64,000 nucleotides of DNA from positions 1 through 64,000 of the forward strand of contig CAYNLY010000002.1 of assembly GCA_964398225.1 (NCBI GenBank), written 5' to 3'. Source of the stretch: CAYNLY01 sp964398225 (GTDB taxonomy: Bacteria; Pseudomonadota; Zetaproteobacteria; Mariprofundales; Mariprofundaceae). This document shows, piece by piece, positions 17,431-26,419 of this stretch (positions are counted from its first letter, which is position 1; every line of letters starts with the position of its first letter). The notes below the pieces were generated by a model that was given only the letters and a program-made list of their open reading frames with translations, did not search any database and was not told the origin of the DNA. A program made the translations under genes and the position numbers.

Positions 17431-17907
17431 TCAGCCTTCCGCCTCCTTATGGTCGCCCAGCAGTCCGTGCGGCATCGCGACCAGAACCGAACAGGGAGCA
17501 TGGCGCACGACGCGCTCGGCGGTGGAGCCGAGCAGCAAATGTTCGAGAAAACCCTGGCGGCCGTGCCTTCCGATCACGATCAGGTCGGCCTTCTGGGCCT
17601 TGGCGAAATCGCAGATGCTGCGGGCGGTCTGGCCCATGCCCTCGATAAGTTCGGTCCGCACCGGAAAGTCCACGCCGGCCGCCTGTACCTTCAGCCGCTT
17701 GAACGCGCCCTCGCGCATCGCATCCGTAATCTCCTGCACCGGAGCAAGCGAGACGAATTCGGGGTCATACACCAGCGCGGGCTCAAGCACGTGCAGGAGC
17801 ACGACCTCGGCATCGAACGCCCGCGCGAGCACCCCCGCCCGCCGCAGCGCCTCGCTGCTCATCTCCGAAAAATCGGTCGGAACCAGAATCCTGCCCTGCC
17901 GGATCAT
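17431..17907 (-). CDS. Universal stress protein (UspA family)
   Basis: A 158-aa single-domain Usp. It starts RILVPTDFSEMSSEAL and contains the ATP-binding motif GRHGRQGFLEHLLLGSTAE (G-2x-G-9x-GS), so it is of the ATP-binding class. The ATG at 17907 follows GGGGAGG at a proper distance; a longer frame upstream lacks homology and would run into the aldehyde dehydrogenase gene. Probably involved in stress tolerance; target unknown. Confidence 0.92.
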   Translation of the reverse strand: MIRQGRILVPTDFSEMSSEALRRAGVLARAFDAEVVLLHVLEPALVYDPEFVSLAPVQEITDAMREGAFKRLKVQAAGVDFPVRTELIEGMGQTARSICDFAKAQKADLIVIGRHGRQGFLEHLLLGSTAERVVRHAPCSVLVAMPHGLLGDHKEAEG

Positions 17908-17950
17908 GACGCACCTCCCCGGATCGCCGTGCTCCCGGCCGCCTGGCAGC

Positions 17951-19315
17951 TCATGCCGCCTCCGGCACGGTGATCGTCTGGATGTTGACGAACTCGCGCA
18001 TTCCGATCGCGGCAAGCTCCCGCCCGTAGCCGCTTTCCTTGACGCCGCCAAACGGAAGCCGGGGATCGGACTTCACGAAATCGTTGACGGCGACAGCCCC
18101 GACATCGAGCCGTTCGGCCAGGCGCTCAGCCCGCGCAACATCGCGCGAGAACACGCCGGCACCCAGGCCATACCGGCTTGCGTTCGCAAGCCGCACCGCA
18201 TGATCTTCATCGGAGGCCCGGATCAGCACCGCCGCCGGGCCGAACAGCTCCTCGTCGAAGGCCGGCATGCCGGGAACGACGTCCTCCAGCAGCGTGACCG
18301 GATAGAAAAATCCCGGCCCATCGGGGATGCGCCCGCCGAGGACGATGCGCGCTCCCCGCTTCTCGCTTTCGCGGACCTGGGCATCGAGACGCGCGCGCAG
18401 ATCCTCGCGGGCGATCGGGCCCACGGTCGTCGCCTCGTCCATCGGGGAATCGAGCACCGCCCTGCCGAGTTCCTCGACCGCAAGCTCCCTGAAGGCGTCG
18501 TAGACCGCGTCCACGACGATCCAGCGCTTGGCCGCAATGCAGGTCTGACCCGAGTTCAGCAGCCGGCCTGCCACACAGGTCCGGACCGCCTGCTCAAGCT
18601 CGGCGTCCTCGAGCACGATGTAGGGATCGGCGCCCCCGAGCTCCATCACGCTCTTCTTCAGGTACCGGCCGGCAAGCGCGGCCACTTCTCGGCCCGCCCG
18701 TCGGGAGCCGGTCAGCGATACGCCGCGCACGCGCTCGTCGGCGATCACCGCCTCGCAGTCCGCCGGCTCGACGAAAATCGTCTCGAAGGCGTCGAAGCCG
18801 GCCTCGGCAAACAGCGCGGCAATCGCCTCGGCGCACCCGGGCACGTTCGGCGCGTGCTTGATGATCACGCCGTTGCCGGCCATCAGGGTCGGCACGGCAA
18901 AGCGGAACACCTGCCAGAACGGAAAGTTCCAGGGCATGATGCCCAGAACGAGCCCCTGCGGCGCCCAGCGGATGCGGGCACGCGCCCCGTCGAGCCGGAC
19001 CTCGGGCTCCTCGAGATCCGCGGGCCCATGCTCGGCCACATGGCGGCACAGCCAGGCGCACTTGTCGATCTCGGCGCGGGCCTGCACGATCGGCTTGCCC
19101 ATCTCGCGGGTGATGGTTTCGGCCAGGCGGTCGCGGGCCGACGCAAGCCCGTCCGCAAGGGCCAGAAACAGGGGTGCGCGCGCCTCGGGCGCCCTGGCGG
19201 CCCAGTCCCTCCAGGCCCGATGCGCTCTCTCGAGCCTGGCCTGAACCTCTTCGGCGGAATCCAGCGCGCGGTCGTAGAGATGCGCGCCGGTGGCTGGATC
19301 GACGGCCCGGAACAT
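17951..19315 (-). CDS. NAD(P)-dependent aldehyde dehydrogenase, succinate-semialdehyde type
   Basis: A 454-aa ALDH-superfamily enzyme. Catalytic residues are intact: N130 (IMPWNFPFWQ), E225 (VMELGGADPYIVLEDAE) and C259 (NSGQTCIAAKR). The short length and PWNFPFWQVFRFA block resemble the YneI/Sad succinate-semialdehyde dehydrogenases, so oxidation of succinate semialdehyde to succinate is the best guess; substrate cannot be fixed from sequence. It has a putative leaderless promoter embedded in a long inverted repeat, which suggests regulated expression. Confidence 0.9.
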   Translation of the reverse strand: MFRAVDPATGAHLYDRALDSAEEVQARLERAHRAWRDWAARAPEARAPLFLALADGLASARDRLAETITREMGKPIVQARAEIDKCAWLCRHVAEHGPADLEEPEVRLDGARARIRWAPQGLVLGIMPWNFPFWQVFRFAVPTLMAGNGVIIKHAPNVPGCAEAIAALFAEAGFDAFETIFVEPADCEAVIADERVRGVSLTGSRRAGREVAALAGRYLKKSVMELGGADPYIVLEDAELEQAVRTCVAGRLLNSGQTCIAAKRWIVVDAVYDAFRELAVEELGRAVLDSPMDEATTVGPIAREDLRARLDAQVRESEKRGARIVLGGRIPDGPGFFYPVTLLEDVVPGMPAFDEELFGPAAVLIRASDEDHAVRLANASRYGLGAGVFSRDVARAERLAERLDVGAVAVNDFVKSDPRLPFGGVKESGYGRELAAIGMREFVNIQTITVPEAA

Positions 19316-19321
19316 ATACCG

Positions 19322-19351
19322 AGCCTAGACCCGGGACGGCTGCGTTTGCAA
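19322..19351 (-). promoter_or_regulatory. Putative leaderless promoter of the aldehyde dehydrogenase gene
   Basis: TTGCAA (19346-19351), 18-bp spacer, TAGGCT (19322-19327), then 6 nt (CGGTAT) and the ATG at 19315. No Shine-Dalgarno. The same TAGGCT-6-ATG arrangement occurs at argD and trpF. Confidence 0.6.
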
Positions 19352-19363
19352 GCCGGGGTCTAG
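19325..19363. repeat. Long inverted repeat over the aldehyde dehydrogenase promoter
   Basis: CTAGACCCGG (19325-19334) and CCGGGGTCTAG (19353-19363) are inverted copies with a single extra G. Between them GGCTGC and GCAAGCC can extend the helix. The repeat covers the -35, touches the -10, and includes the stop codon of the upstream cytochrome b561 gene. It could be an operator or a terminator, but no U-tract follows on either strand. Confidence 0.6.
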
Positions 19364-19992
19364 CGGGCCTTCCAGGGAAGAATGCGCGCGCCCATGTCGT
19401 GCCCCAGCAGCCGATGCCAGAGCGTCATCGCCACATGGCCCAGCACGAGCACGAGCACAGCGTTGGCAAACCCCTCGTGCAGCTCGGCCACATCATGCCC
19501 GAGTCCGTGCTCATGGCTGCCCAGCAGCCACAGCCCGAAGCCCGCGAGCGCGGCCGCAAGCGCCGCCAGAATCATGATCCCGTGCACGGACTTGGCGATC
19601 GTGTCGCTCTCGCTGGGTTCGGGCAGCCGACCGGTCAGCCACATCGGAAGCTCGCGCCGCGCATCGGCGAGAAGCTCGGCCCGCCCTTCCGAGGTCATCC
19701 AGGGAAACCAGCGCCGCCAGCCCGCCTCGGCGGGCCCGGCAAAGGCCCAGATCAGCCGGAGGAGAAGCACGACGAGTGCGGCTAGCCCCCCCGCCTCATG
19801 CAGCTCGGCGACCAGGCCTTCCTCATCCTGGGCGGCCGGGTCTGCCGTTCCGTGGGCAAGGGCGGTGGCGACCAGCGAGACGTGCTCGGATTCGTGCTCT
19901 CCGTCGTCCATGAACTGGCCGGTGGCCAGCTGCGCGACGATCAGGATGGCCAGCAGCAGGTGAAGCCAGCGGGTGATTCGGTCGTAATGCAT
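19360..19992 (-). CDS. Cytochrome b561-family membrane protein
   Basis: A 210-aa di-haem b-type cytochrome of the prokaryotic b561 family with about four transmembrane helices. It starts YDRITRWLHLLLAILIVAQL with the first haem His in helix 1. Later blocks are AKSVHGIMIL and LHEGFANAVLVLVLGHVAMTLWHRLLGHD, rich in candidate haem ligands. A His/Glu/Asp-rich loop (about 30-65) separates helices 1 and 2 and is longer than usual. Likely an electron carrier between quinol and a periplasmic partner. Starts 9 bp after argG with a GGGGGAGG site, an odd functional pairing. Confidence 0.88.
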   Translation of the reverse strand: MHYDRITRWLHLLLAILIVAQLATGQFMDDGEHESEHVSLVATALAHGTADPAAQDEEGLVAELHEAGGLAALVVLLLRLIWAFAGPAEAGWRRWFPWMTSEGRAELLADARRELPMWLTGRLPEPSESDTIAKSVHGIMILAALAAALAGFGLWLLGSHEHGLGHDVAELHEGFANAVLVLVLGHVAMTLWHRLLGHDMGARILPWKAR

Positions 19993-20001
19993 GCCTCCCC
20001 C

Positions 20002-21240
<1,239 letters not shown>

Positions 21241-21289
21241 CTCACACTCCGCTCGCTGCCTGGTATCGCCGCCCGCAGGCGGAGCCCGG

Positions 21290-21319
21290 ATGCTAGCCGG
21301 CGCCACCAGCGGCTTGCAA
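21290..21319 (-). promoter_or_regulatory. Putative promoter of argG
   Basis: TTGCAA (21314-21319), 18-bp spacer, TAGCAT (21290-21295). The ~43-nt leader includes a small CCGCC-TGCG-GGCGG hairpin and a Shine-Dalgarno. No ArgR box is recognisable. Spacing of 18 and TTGCAA are identical to the aldehyde dehydrogenase promoter. Confidence 0.45.
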
Positions 21320-21368
21320 TCGCCTGTAGCCTTTGTCACCCTCCAGGCTGAGCCCTTGGGAGGTGCGG

Positions 21369-22586
21369 ATGGAGCAGTCCACGACCCGGACCGCAAACAC
21401 GTTTCCGGACGCCGCGGCCACAAAGATGCTGGACGCACTGTACCGCAGGCTTGGCCGCCCCAATGTGCGAATCGAACTGGCCAGCGGCGCCGCAGTCGGC
21501 CCCGAGAATGCGGTCGGCCGGATCATCTTCCGCGACCGCGCCACGCTCTGGAAGCTGCCCGTGAACATGAACCTGCAGTTCGGGGACGCTTTCAGCCGCG
21601 GCGACATCAAAATCCAGGGCGACCTGATCGAGGTGCTCACCGAGATCTACCGGAAGCTGCCCAAGGGAATCGACCGCTCGCCGATTCGGAGGCTTACGCG
21701 CCAGCTCATCAATCCGCGCCGCAATTCGCCGCTTCAGGCCAGGCGAAACATCCACGCGCATTACGACATCGGCAACGATTTCTACCGCCTCTGGCTCGAC
21801 CGGGAGATGGTCTACACCTGCGCCTATTACGAAGACGAGGATACGACGCTGGAGGAAGCGCAGCTTGCCAAGATGCATCATGTCTGCCGCAAACTCCGGC
21901 TCCGGCCGGACGAGCGGGTGGTCGAGGCGGGATGCGGCTGGGGCGCGCTCGCCCTCCACATGGCTCGTTATTACGGAGTTCGTGTCCACGCGTTCAACAT
22001 CTCGCACGAACAGATCGCCTTTGCGCGCGAGCGCGCGAAACGCGAAGGACTTTCGGACCGCGTCGAGTTCATCGAGGACGACTACCGCAACATTGACGGC
22101 ACCTACGACGCCTTCGTATCCGTCGGCATGCTCGAACACGTGGGAAGGGAACATCACGAGGAACTCGGGCGGGTGATCGATCGCGTGCTTGCGACCGCCG
22201 GCCGCGGACTCATTCATTCTGTGGGCAGGAACCGCCGGGAAGTCATGGGCGACTGGATCGAGAAGCGCATTTTTCCGGGTTCCTATGTTCCCTCGCTCGG
22301 GGAGATGGTCGCGATCCTCGAACCGCACGATTTCTCCGTGCTCGACGTCGAAAACCTGCGCCTGCACTACGCCCGCACGCTTCGGGACTGGCTTGCCCGC
22401 TTCGACGCCTGCGCGGATAAGGTTCGAACAATGTTCGACGAGCGCTTCGTGCGCGCATGGCGGCTCTACCTCGGCGGCTGCAGCGCGGCGTTTGCGGCCG
22501 GCGCCGTTCAGCTGTTCCAGATCGTGTTTGCCCGCCCGCAGGTCAACGACCTGCCGCTGACCCGCGCCCACCTCTACCTGCCGTGA
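21369..22586 (+). CDS. cfa: Cyclopropane-fatty-acyl-phospholipid synthase family methyltransferase
   Basis: SAM-dependent methyltransferase (405 aa) that adds a methylene to double bonds of membrane phospholipid acyl chains. The SAM site is VVEAGCGWGALALHMA. The CFA-specific residues are present: Cys in YTCAYYEDE, Glu in SVGMLEHVG, His in LIHSVGR, and Tyr in LHYARTLRDW, so catalysis should be intact. The ATG at 21369 is preceded by GGGAGG about 5 nt away; a start at 21333 is possible but has no site. It overlaps the next gene (GTGA), suggesting joint function in lipid modification. Confidence 0.92.
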   Translation: MEQSTTRTANTFPDAAATKMLDALYRRLGRPNVRIELASGAAVGPENAVGRIIFRDRATLWKLPVNMNLQFGDAFSRGDIKIQGDLIEVLTEIYRKLPKGIDRSPIRRLTRQLINPRRNSPLQARRNIHAHYDIGNDFYRLWLDREMVYTCAYYEDEDTTLEEAQLAKMHHVCRKLRLRPDERVVEAGCGWGALALHMARYYGVRVHAFNISHEQIAFARERAKREGLSDRVEFIEDDYRNIDGTYDAFVSVGMLEHVGREHHEELGRVIDRVLATAGRGLIHSVGRNRREVMGDWIEKRIFPGSYVPSLGEMVAILEPHDFSVLDVENLRLHYARTLRDWLARFDACADKVRTMFDERFVRAWRLYLGGCSAAFAAGAVQLFQIVFARPQVNDLPLTRAHLYLP

Positions 22587-23656
22587 CCCTGAAAAGCGAC
22601 GTGCTTGTCATCGGCGGCGGGCCCGCCGGTTCGAGCTGCGCCTGGCGACTGAGGCAGGCGGGCATCTCGGTGCGCGTGCTCGATGCGCGCGCCTTCCCGC
22701 GCGACAAGGTCTGCGCGGGCTGGATTACGCCGGCGGCGCTCGCCCTGCGCAGGCTCAGCCCCGAGGACTACCCCCATCTGATTCAGCCGATCCGCCGCTT
22801 CCGGGTCGGACTGATGGACGGCAGCCCGCACGAGTTCGGCTACCCTCGCCCGGTCAGCTACGGCATCCGGCGCTGCGAGTTCGATCACTGGCTTCTGGAC
22901 AAGGCCGGCGCCGAGGTGCATGCTCCGGCACCCGTCCGACGCATTGAACGCAAGGGAACGCGCTGGATCGTCAACGACCGTTTCGAGGCCCCGATGCTCG
23001 TGGGCGCGGGCGGCCATTTCTGCCCGCTCGCCCGCCACCTCGGCGCGCGGCCCGGCCGAAGCGAACCTGCGGTTCATGCGCAGGAGGCCGAGTTTGAAAT
23101 CCCCGGTTCCTGGTCCGACTCGCTGGTGGTGGAAGCCGACCGCCCCGAGCTCTACTTCTGCCCGGACCTGGCCGGATACGGCTGGATCTTCCGCAAGGGA
23201 CCGGTGCTGAACATCGGACTGGGTCGGATCGGGGAGCGGGGCCTGGCCGCGCAGGTGGAGCGGTTCGTGGACTGGCTGATCGATACCGGCCGCCTTCCCG
23301 GGCGCCCTGCTGCCCCGTTCCGCGGCCATGCCTATCTGCTGGCCAAGCACGCACGCCGGAAGGTCGCGGCCGACGGCGCGCTCCTCGTGGGCGACGCGGC
23401 GGGGCTGGCGCACGATGTGAGCGGCGAAGGGATCAGGCCGGCGATCGAATCCGGCCTGTGGGCGGCCGAAACCATCCTCGAGGCGGACGGCGACTACCGG
23501 GAATCGCGCCTAGCGGGCTATGCGGAGCGGCTGAGGAACCTGCGCCGGTCTTCTCCTGCCCTGCCCCTGAGGCTTGCGCGACTCGGGTTCCGCTTCGGGC
23601 CGCTGGTGCGGCGCCTGATCGTCGAACAGGGCTTCCTTGGAGGAAGGCTTAGCTGA
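22583..23656 (+). CDS. Geranylgeranyl-reductase-family FAD-dependent oxidoreductase
   Basis: A 357-aa flavoprotein of the geranylgeranyl reductase/halogenase-like superfamily. The dinucleotide motif is VIGGGPAGSSCAWRLRQAG at residues 9-27. A PRDKVCAGW motif follows, and the second FAD block is GALLVGDAAGLAHDVSGEGI, typical of GGR enzymes. Substrate unknown; family members reduce double bonds of prenyl or acyl chains. GTG at 22583 overlaps the cfa stop (GTGA), so it probably acts on the same lipids. It overlaps the convergent argF by 8 bp. Confidence 0.85.
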   Translation: MTLKSDVLVIGGGPAGSSCAWRLRQAGISVRVLDARAFPRDKVCAGWITPAALALRRLSPEDYPHLIQPIRRFRVGLMDGSPHEFGYPRPVSYGIRRCEFDHWLLDKAGAEVHAPAPVRRIERKGTRWIVNDRFEAPMLVGAGGHFCPLARHLGARPGRSEPAVHAQEAEFEIPGSWSDSLVVEADRPELYFCPDLAGYGWIFRKGPVLNIGLGRIGERGLAAQVERFVDWLIDTGRLPGRPAAPFRGHAYLLAKHARRKVAADGALLVGDAAGLAHDVSGEGIRPAIESGLWAAETILEADGDYRESRLAGYAERLRNLRRSSPALPLRLARLGFRFGPLVRRLIVEQGFLGGRLS

Positions 23657-24572
23657 GCAGGAACTCCAAGAGCGCCTTCTGCGCATGCAGCCGGTTTTCC
23701 GCCTCGTCCCAGACCACCGACTGCGGCCCGTCGATGACCTCCGCGGTCACTTCCTCACCGCGATGCGCGGGCAGGCAGTGCATGAACAGGGCGTCCGCCC
23801 GCGCCTCGGCCATGACGCGCGCATCGACGGTGAAGCCCGAGAAGGCGCGCGCCCGCTCCACCTGCTCGTCTTCCTGACCCATCGACGCCCAGACATCGGT
23901 CGTAACCAGATCGGCGTCGCGCGCAGCTTCCAGGGAATCGTCGGTCAACCGCACTTCGGCGCCCAGATCTCGCGCGGCCGCTAGCAGGCGCTCGTCCGGC
24001 CCGTAGCCTTCGGGACAGGCGAGGTTGAGGCGGTAGCCGAAGGTCACCGCGCCGTTGATCCAGGAATGGGCCATGTTGTTTCCGTCCCCGATCCAGGCGA
24101 CGGTCCGGCCCGTGATCGGTCCGCGATGCTCCTCGAACGTGAACACATCGGCCAGAATCTGGCAGGGATGGGTGAGATCGGTCAGCGCGTTGATGACCGG
24201 CACGCGCGAATGGGCCGCGAAACGCTGGATGATCTCGTGCCCGAAGGTCCGGATCGTGATGCCATCCACCATCCGGGACAGCACGCGGGCGGTATCCTCG
24301 ATCGGCTCGCCGCGACCGAGCTGCGTCGTGCCCGAATGGAGGAACAGCGCATGGCCTCCCAGCTGATACATCCCGACCTCGAAGGACACGCGCGTGCGGG
24401 TGCTCGCCTTGTCGAAGATCATGCCGAGCGTCTTGCCCGCCAGCGGCCGATGGGCTTCACCCCGTTTCTGCCGGGCCTTGATCCACGCGGCCCGTTCCAA
24501 GAGCCCTCGGGCCTCGTCCGGGGTGAGATCCAGCAGCGTCAGAAAATGGCGCGGCGAAGCGTTTCTGCTCAT
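23649..24572 (-). CDS. argF: Ornithine carbamoyltransferase
   Basis: Makes citrulline from ornithine and carbamoyl phosphate (307 aa, normal length). The carbamoyl-phosphate motif STRTR is at residues 57-61 (FDKASTRTRVSFEVGM). The LTHPCQILAD block follows, and the ornithine-site HCLPAHRGEEV lies near the C-terminus. The ATG overlaps the argD stop (ATGA). With argD and argG it makes an arginine set split by the cfa operon. Confidence 0.96.
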   Translation of the reverse strand: MSRNASPRHFLTLLDLTPDEARGLLERAAWIKARQKRGEAHRPLAGKTLGMIFDKASTRTRVSFEVGMYQLGGHALFLHSGTTQLGRGEPIEDTARVLSRMVDGITIRTFGHEIIQRFAAHSRVPVINALTDLTHPCQILADVFTFEEHRGPITGRTVAWIGDGNNMAHSWINGAVTFGYRLNLACPEGYGPDERLLAAARDLGAEVRLTDDSLEAARDADLVTTDVWASMGQEDEQVERARAFSGFTVDARVMAEARADALFMHCLPAHRGEEVTAEVIDGPQSVVWDEAENRLHAQKALLEFLLS

Positions 24573-25690
24573 GATGCCTCCAGCGCGCGGGCAAGCATGC
24601 CCACGGCTTGATCGATTTCTTCCGCGGTCACATTCAGCGGCGGAAGCAGCCGCAGCACGCGCGGGCCCGCGCCGACCAGCAGCAGGCCCTCGCCGCGCGC
24701 GGCCTCGAGCACCGGCTGGGCCTCGCGCCTGAGTGCGACGCCGACAAGGAAGCCCAGCCCCCGGATCTCGTCGATGTCGGCGGGATGCGCGCGCTTGAGC
24801 TCCCGCAGCTTGTTGCGCAGGCGATCCCCCTGGATCCGGACGTGCTCGAGCAGCCCCTCGCGCTCGATGACCTCGAGCACCGTCAGCGCGGCGCGGCAGG
24901 CCAGCGGATTGCCGCCNNNNNNNNNNNNNNNNNNNNNNNNNNNNNNNNNNNNNNNNNNNNNNNNNNNNNNNNNNNNNNNNNNNNNNNNNNNNNNNNNNNN
25001 NNNNNNNNNNNNNNNNCGCCCGGTCCTTCCCATGCCCGTCTGCACCTCATCGAAGATCAGCAGCGCGCCGGACTGGTCGCACAATGTTCGAACATCGCGC
25101 AGATATTCGGCCGAGGCGACGTTCACGCCGCCCTCGCCCTGCACCGGCTCGAGGATCACGGCGGCGACATCGCCCGCGTCCAGCTCCGCCGCAAGCGCCT
25201 CGGCATCGTTGAAGGGCACATGCCGGAACCCTTCGGGCAGCGGATCGAAGCCCGTCTTGACCTTGTCCTGCCCGGTCGCCGTGAGCGTGGCCAGCGTCCG
25301 GCCATGAAAGGATCCCGTGGCCGCCACGATCGCCCGCTTGGGCTCGCCGCGGTCGTGCCAGTACTTGCGGACCAGCTTGAAGGCGGCCTCGTTGGCCTCG
25401 GCGCCCGAGTTGCAGAAAAAGGCGCGATCCAGCCCCGAACAGGCCGCGAGCTTCCGGGCAAGCTCCGCCTGCTCGGGTATCCCGAACAGATTGGAGCAGT
25501 GAATCATCCGGCCGGCCTGATGGCAGATGGCTTCGCGCAGCGCCGGATGCGCATGGCCCAGCGCGTTCACCGCGATGCCCGAGGTGAAATCGAGATATTC
25601 GCGTCCGGCATCGTCCCAGACGCGCGCGCCCTCGCCCCGCACCAGATTCACGGGAACGCGCGCGTAGTTGTTCATCAACACCGCATCCAT
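24569..25690 (-). CDS. argD: Acetylornithine aminotransferase, interrupted by an assembly gap
   Basis: PLP-dependent class III aminotransferase making N-acetylornithine. Visible blocks are DFTSGIAVNALGHAHPALRE, FFCNSGAEANEAAFKLVRKY, SFHGRTLATL, DEVQTGMGRTG before the gap and GGNPLACRAALTVLEVI after it. The PLP lysine (LAK-GLGGG region) falls inside the 100-N gap and cannot be checked. Comparing with E. coli ArgD, about 49 residues normally separate GMGRTG from GGNPLA, against ~34 implied by the Ns. The real gene is therefore probably about 45 bp longer. The ATG at 25690 has no Shine-Dalgarno and a TAGGCT hexamer 6 nt upstream. Confidence 0.93.
   Translation of the reverse strand: MDAVLMNNYARVPVNLVRGEGARVWDDAGREYLDFTSGIAVNALGHAHPALREAICHQAGRMIHCSNLFGIPEQAELARKLAACSGLDRAFFCNSGAEANEAAFKLVRKYWHDRGEPKRAIVAATGSFHGRTLATLTATGQDKVKTGFDPLPEGFRHVPFNDAEALAAELDAGDVAAVILEPVQGEGGVNVASAEYLRDVRTLCDQSGALLIFDEVQTGMGRTGXXXXXXXXXXXXXXXXXXXXXXXXXXXXXXXXXXGGNPLACRAALTVLEVIEREGLLEHVRIQGDRLRNKLRELKRAHPADIDEIRGLGFLVGVALRREAQPVLEAARGEGLLLVGAGPRVLRLLPPLNVTAEEIDQAVGMLARALEAS
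24917..25016. other. Assembly gap of 100 N
   Basis: Exactly 100 N, the conventional placeholder for a scaffold gap of unknown size, inside argD. The missing part should encode the PLP-lysine segment. The flanking reading frame implies a true size nearer 145 bp. Confidence 0.97.
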
Positions 25691-25696
25691 GACCGA

Positions 25697-25725
25697 AGCC
25701 TAGCGGCCGCCACGGCCGCGGGCCA
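25697..25725 (-). promoter_or_regulatory. Putative leaderless promoter of argD
   Basis: TAGGCT (25697-25702) followed by 6 nt (TCGGTC) and the argD ATG at 25690. The -35 is weak: TGGCCC at 25720-25725 with a 17-bp spacer. No Shine-Dalgarno. Divergent from the identical arrangement at trpF. Confidence 0.5.
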
Positions 25726-25727
25726 TC

Positions 25728-25756
25728 TTCCCCCGCGCAGGCCTTGCCATTAGGCT
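25728..25756 (+). promoter_or_regulatory. Putative leaderless promoter of trpF
   Basis: TAGGCT (25751-25756) followed by 6 nt (CGGGCC) and the ATG at 25763. The -35 is weak: TTCCCC at 25728-25733 with a 17-bp spacer. No Shine-Dalgarno before 25763, which supports that ATG over the internal one at 25775. Confidence 0.5.
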
Positions 25757-25762
25757 CGGGCC

Positions 25763-26419
25763 ATGGGCGGGAGCATGAGACGCACACGCATCAAGATCTG
25801 CGGCATCACCCGGATGGAGGATGCGCGCGCCGCCTCCTCGCTCGGCGTGGATGCGATCGGATTCGTGTTCTACGACCGGTCCCCCCGATACATCGAACCG
25901 ATCAAGGCGGGCCGGATCATCCGCGATCTGCCTCCGTTCGTCTCGGCGGTCGGGCTGTTCGTGAATCCCACGCAGGACGAAATCGACGAGGTGCTCGAAT
26001 ACTGCGCTCTGGGCGTCATCCAGCTGCATGGCGACGAATCGCCGGAGTTCTGCGACGCGCAGCCCCGGCGGGTGATCAAGGCCGTGCCGATCGAGCGGCC
26101 GGACGACCTGAAGCGCGTGCATCAGTATCCCTGCGCGGTGCTGCTCGATGCCAAGGCGCCGCCCGGGGTTTACGGCGGCACCGGCGCATCCTTCGACTGG
26201 CGGCTCGTGGCTGAGCTCGAACACGAGCATCCGCTGATTCTGGCCGGCGGCCTGAATCCCGAGAACGTGCGCGACGCGCTCGCCGTGCGCGACTGGTTTG
26301 CCGTCGATGTCTCGACCGGTGTCGAATCCGCGCCGGGCATCAAGGACGAGGCGCGGATGCGCGCCTTCGTCGAGGCGGTGAACCGTCATGATTCCGCAAC
26401 TTCCGAGGTGAACGCTTGA
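25763..26419 (+). CDS. trpF: Phosphoribosylanthranilate isomerase
   Basis: Third step of tryptophan synthesis from anthranilate (218 aa, TIM barrel). It begins RIKICGITRMEDARAA with the catalytic Cys of KICGIT. Blocks IGFVFYDRSPRYI, VIQLHGDESPEFC, VLLDAKAPPG (catalytic Asp) and LAGGLNPENV are standard. Start at ATG 25763 or ATG 25775; both give the same domain. It overlaps trpB by 4 bp (TTGA). Confidence 0.95.
   Translation: MGGSMRRTRIKICGITRMEDARAASSLGVDAIGFVFYDRSPRYIEPIKAGRIIRDLPPFVSAVGLFVNPTQDEIDEVLEYCALGVIQLHGDESPEFCDAQPRRVIKAVPIERPDDLKRVHQYPCAVLLDAKAPPGVYGGTGASFDWRLVAELEHEHPLILAGGLNPENVRDALAVRDWFAVDVSTGVESAPGIKDEARMRAFVEAVNRHDSATSEVNA

Noticed and set aside
21314..21342. Palindromic TTGCAA shared as -35 for both argG and cfa
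   Set aside because: On the plus strand the matching -10 (CACCCT) is poor; only the argG direction was kept.
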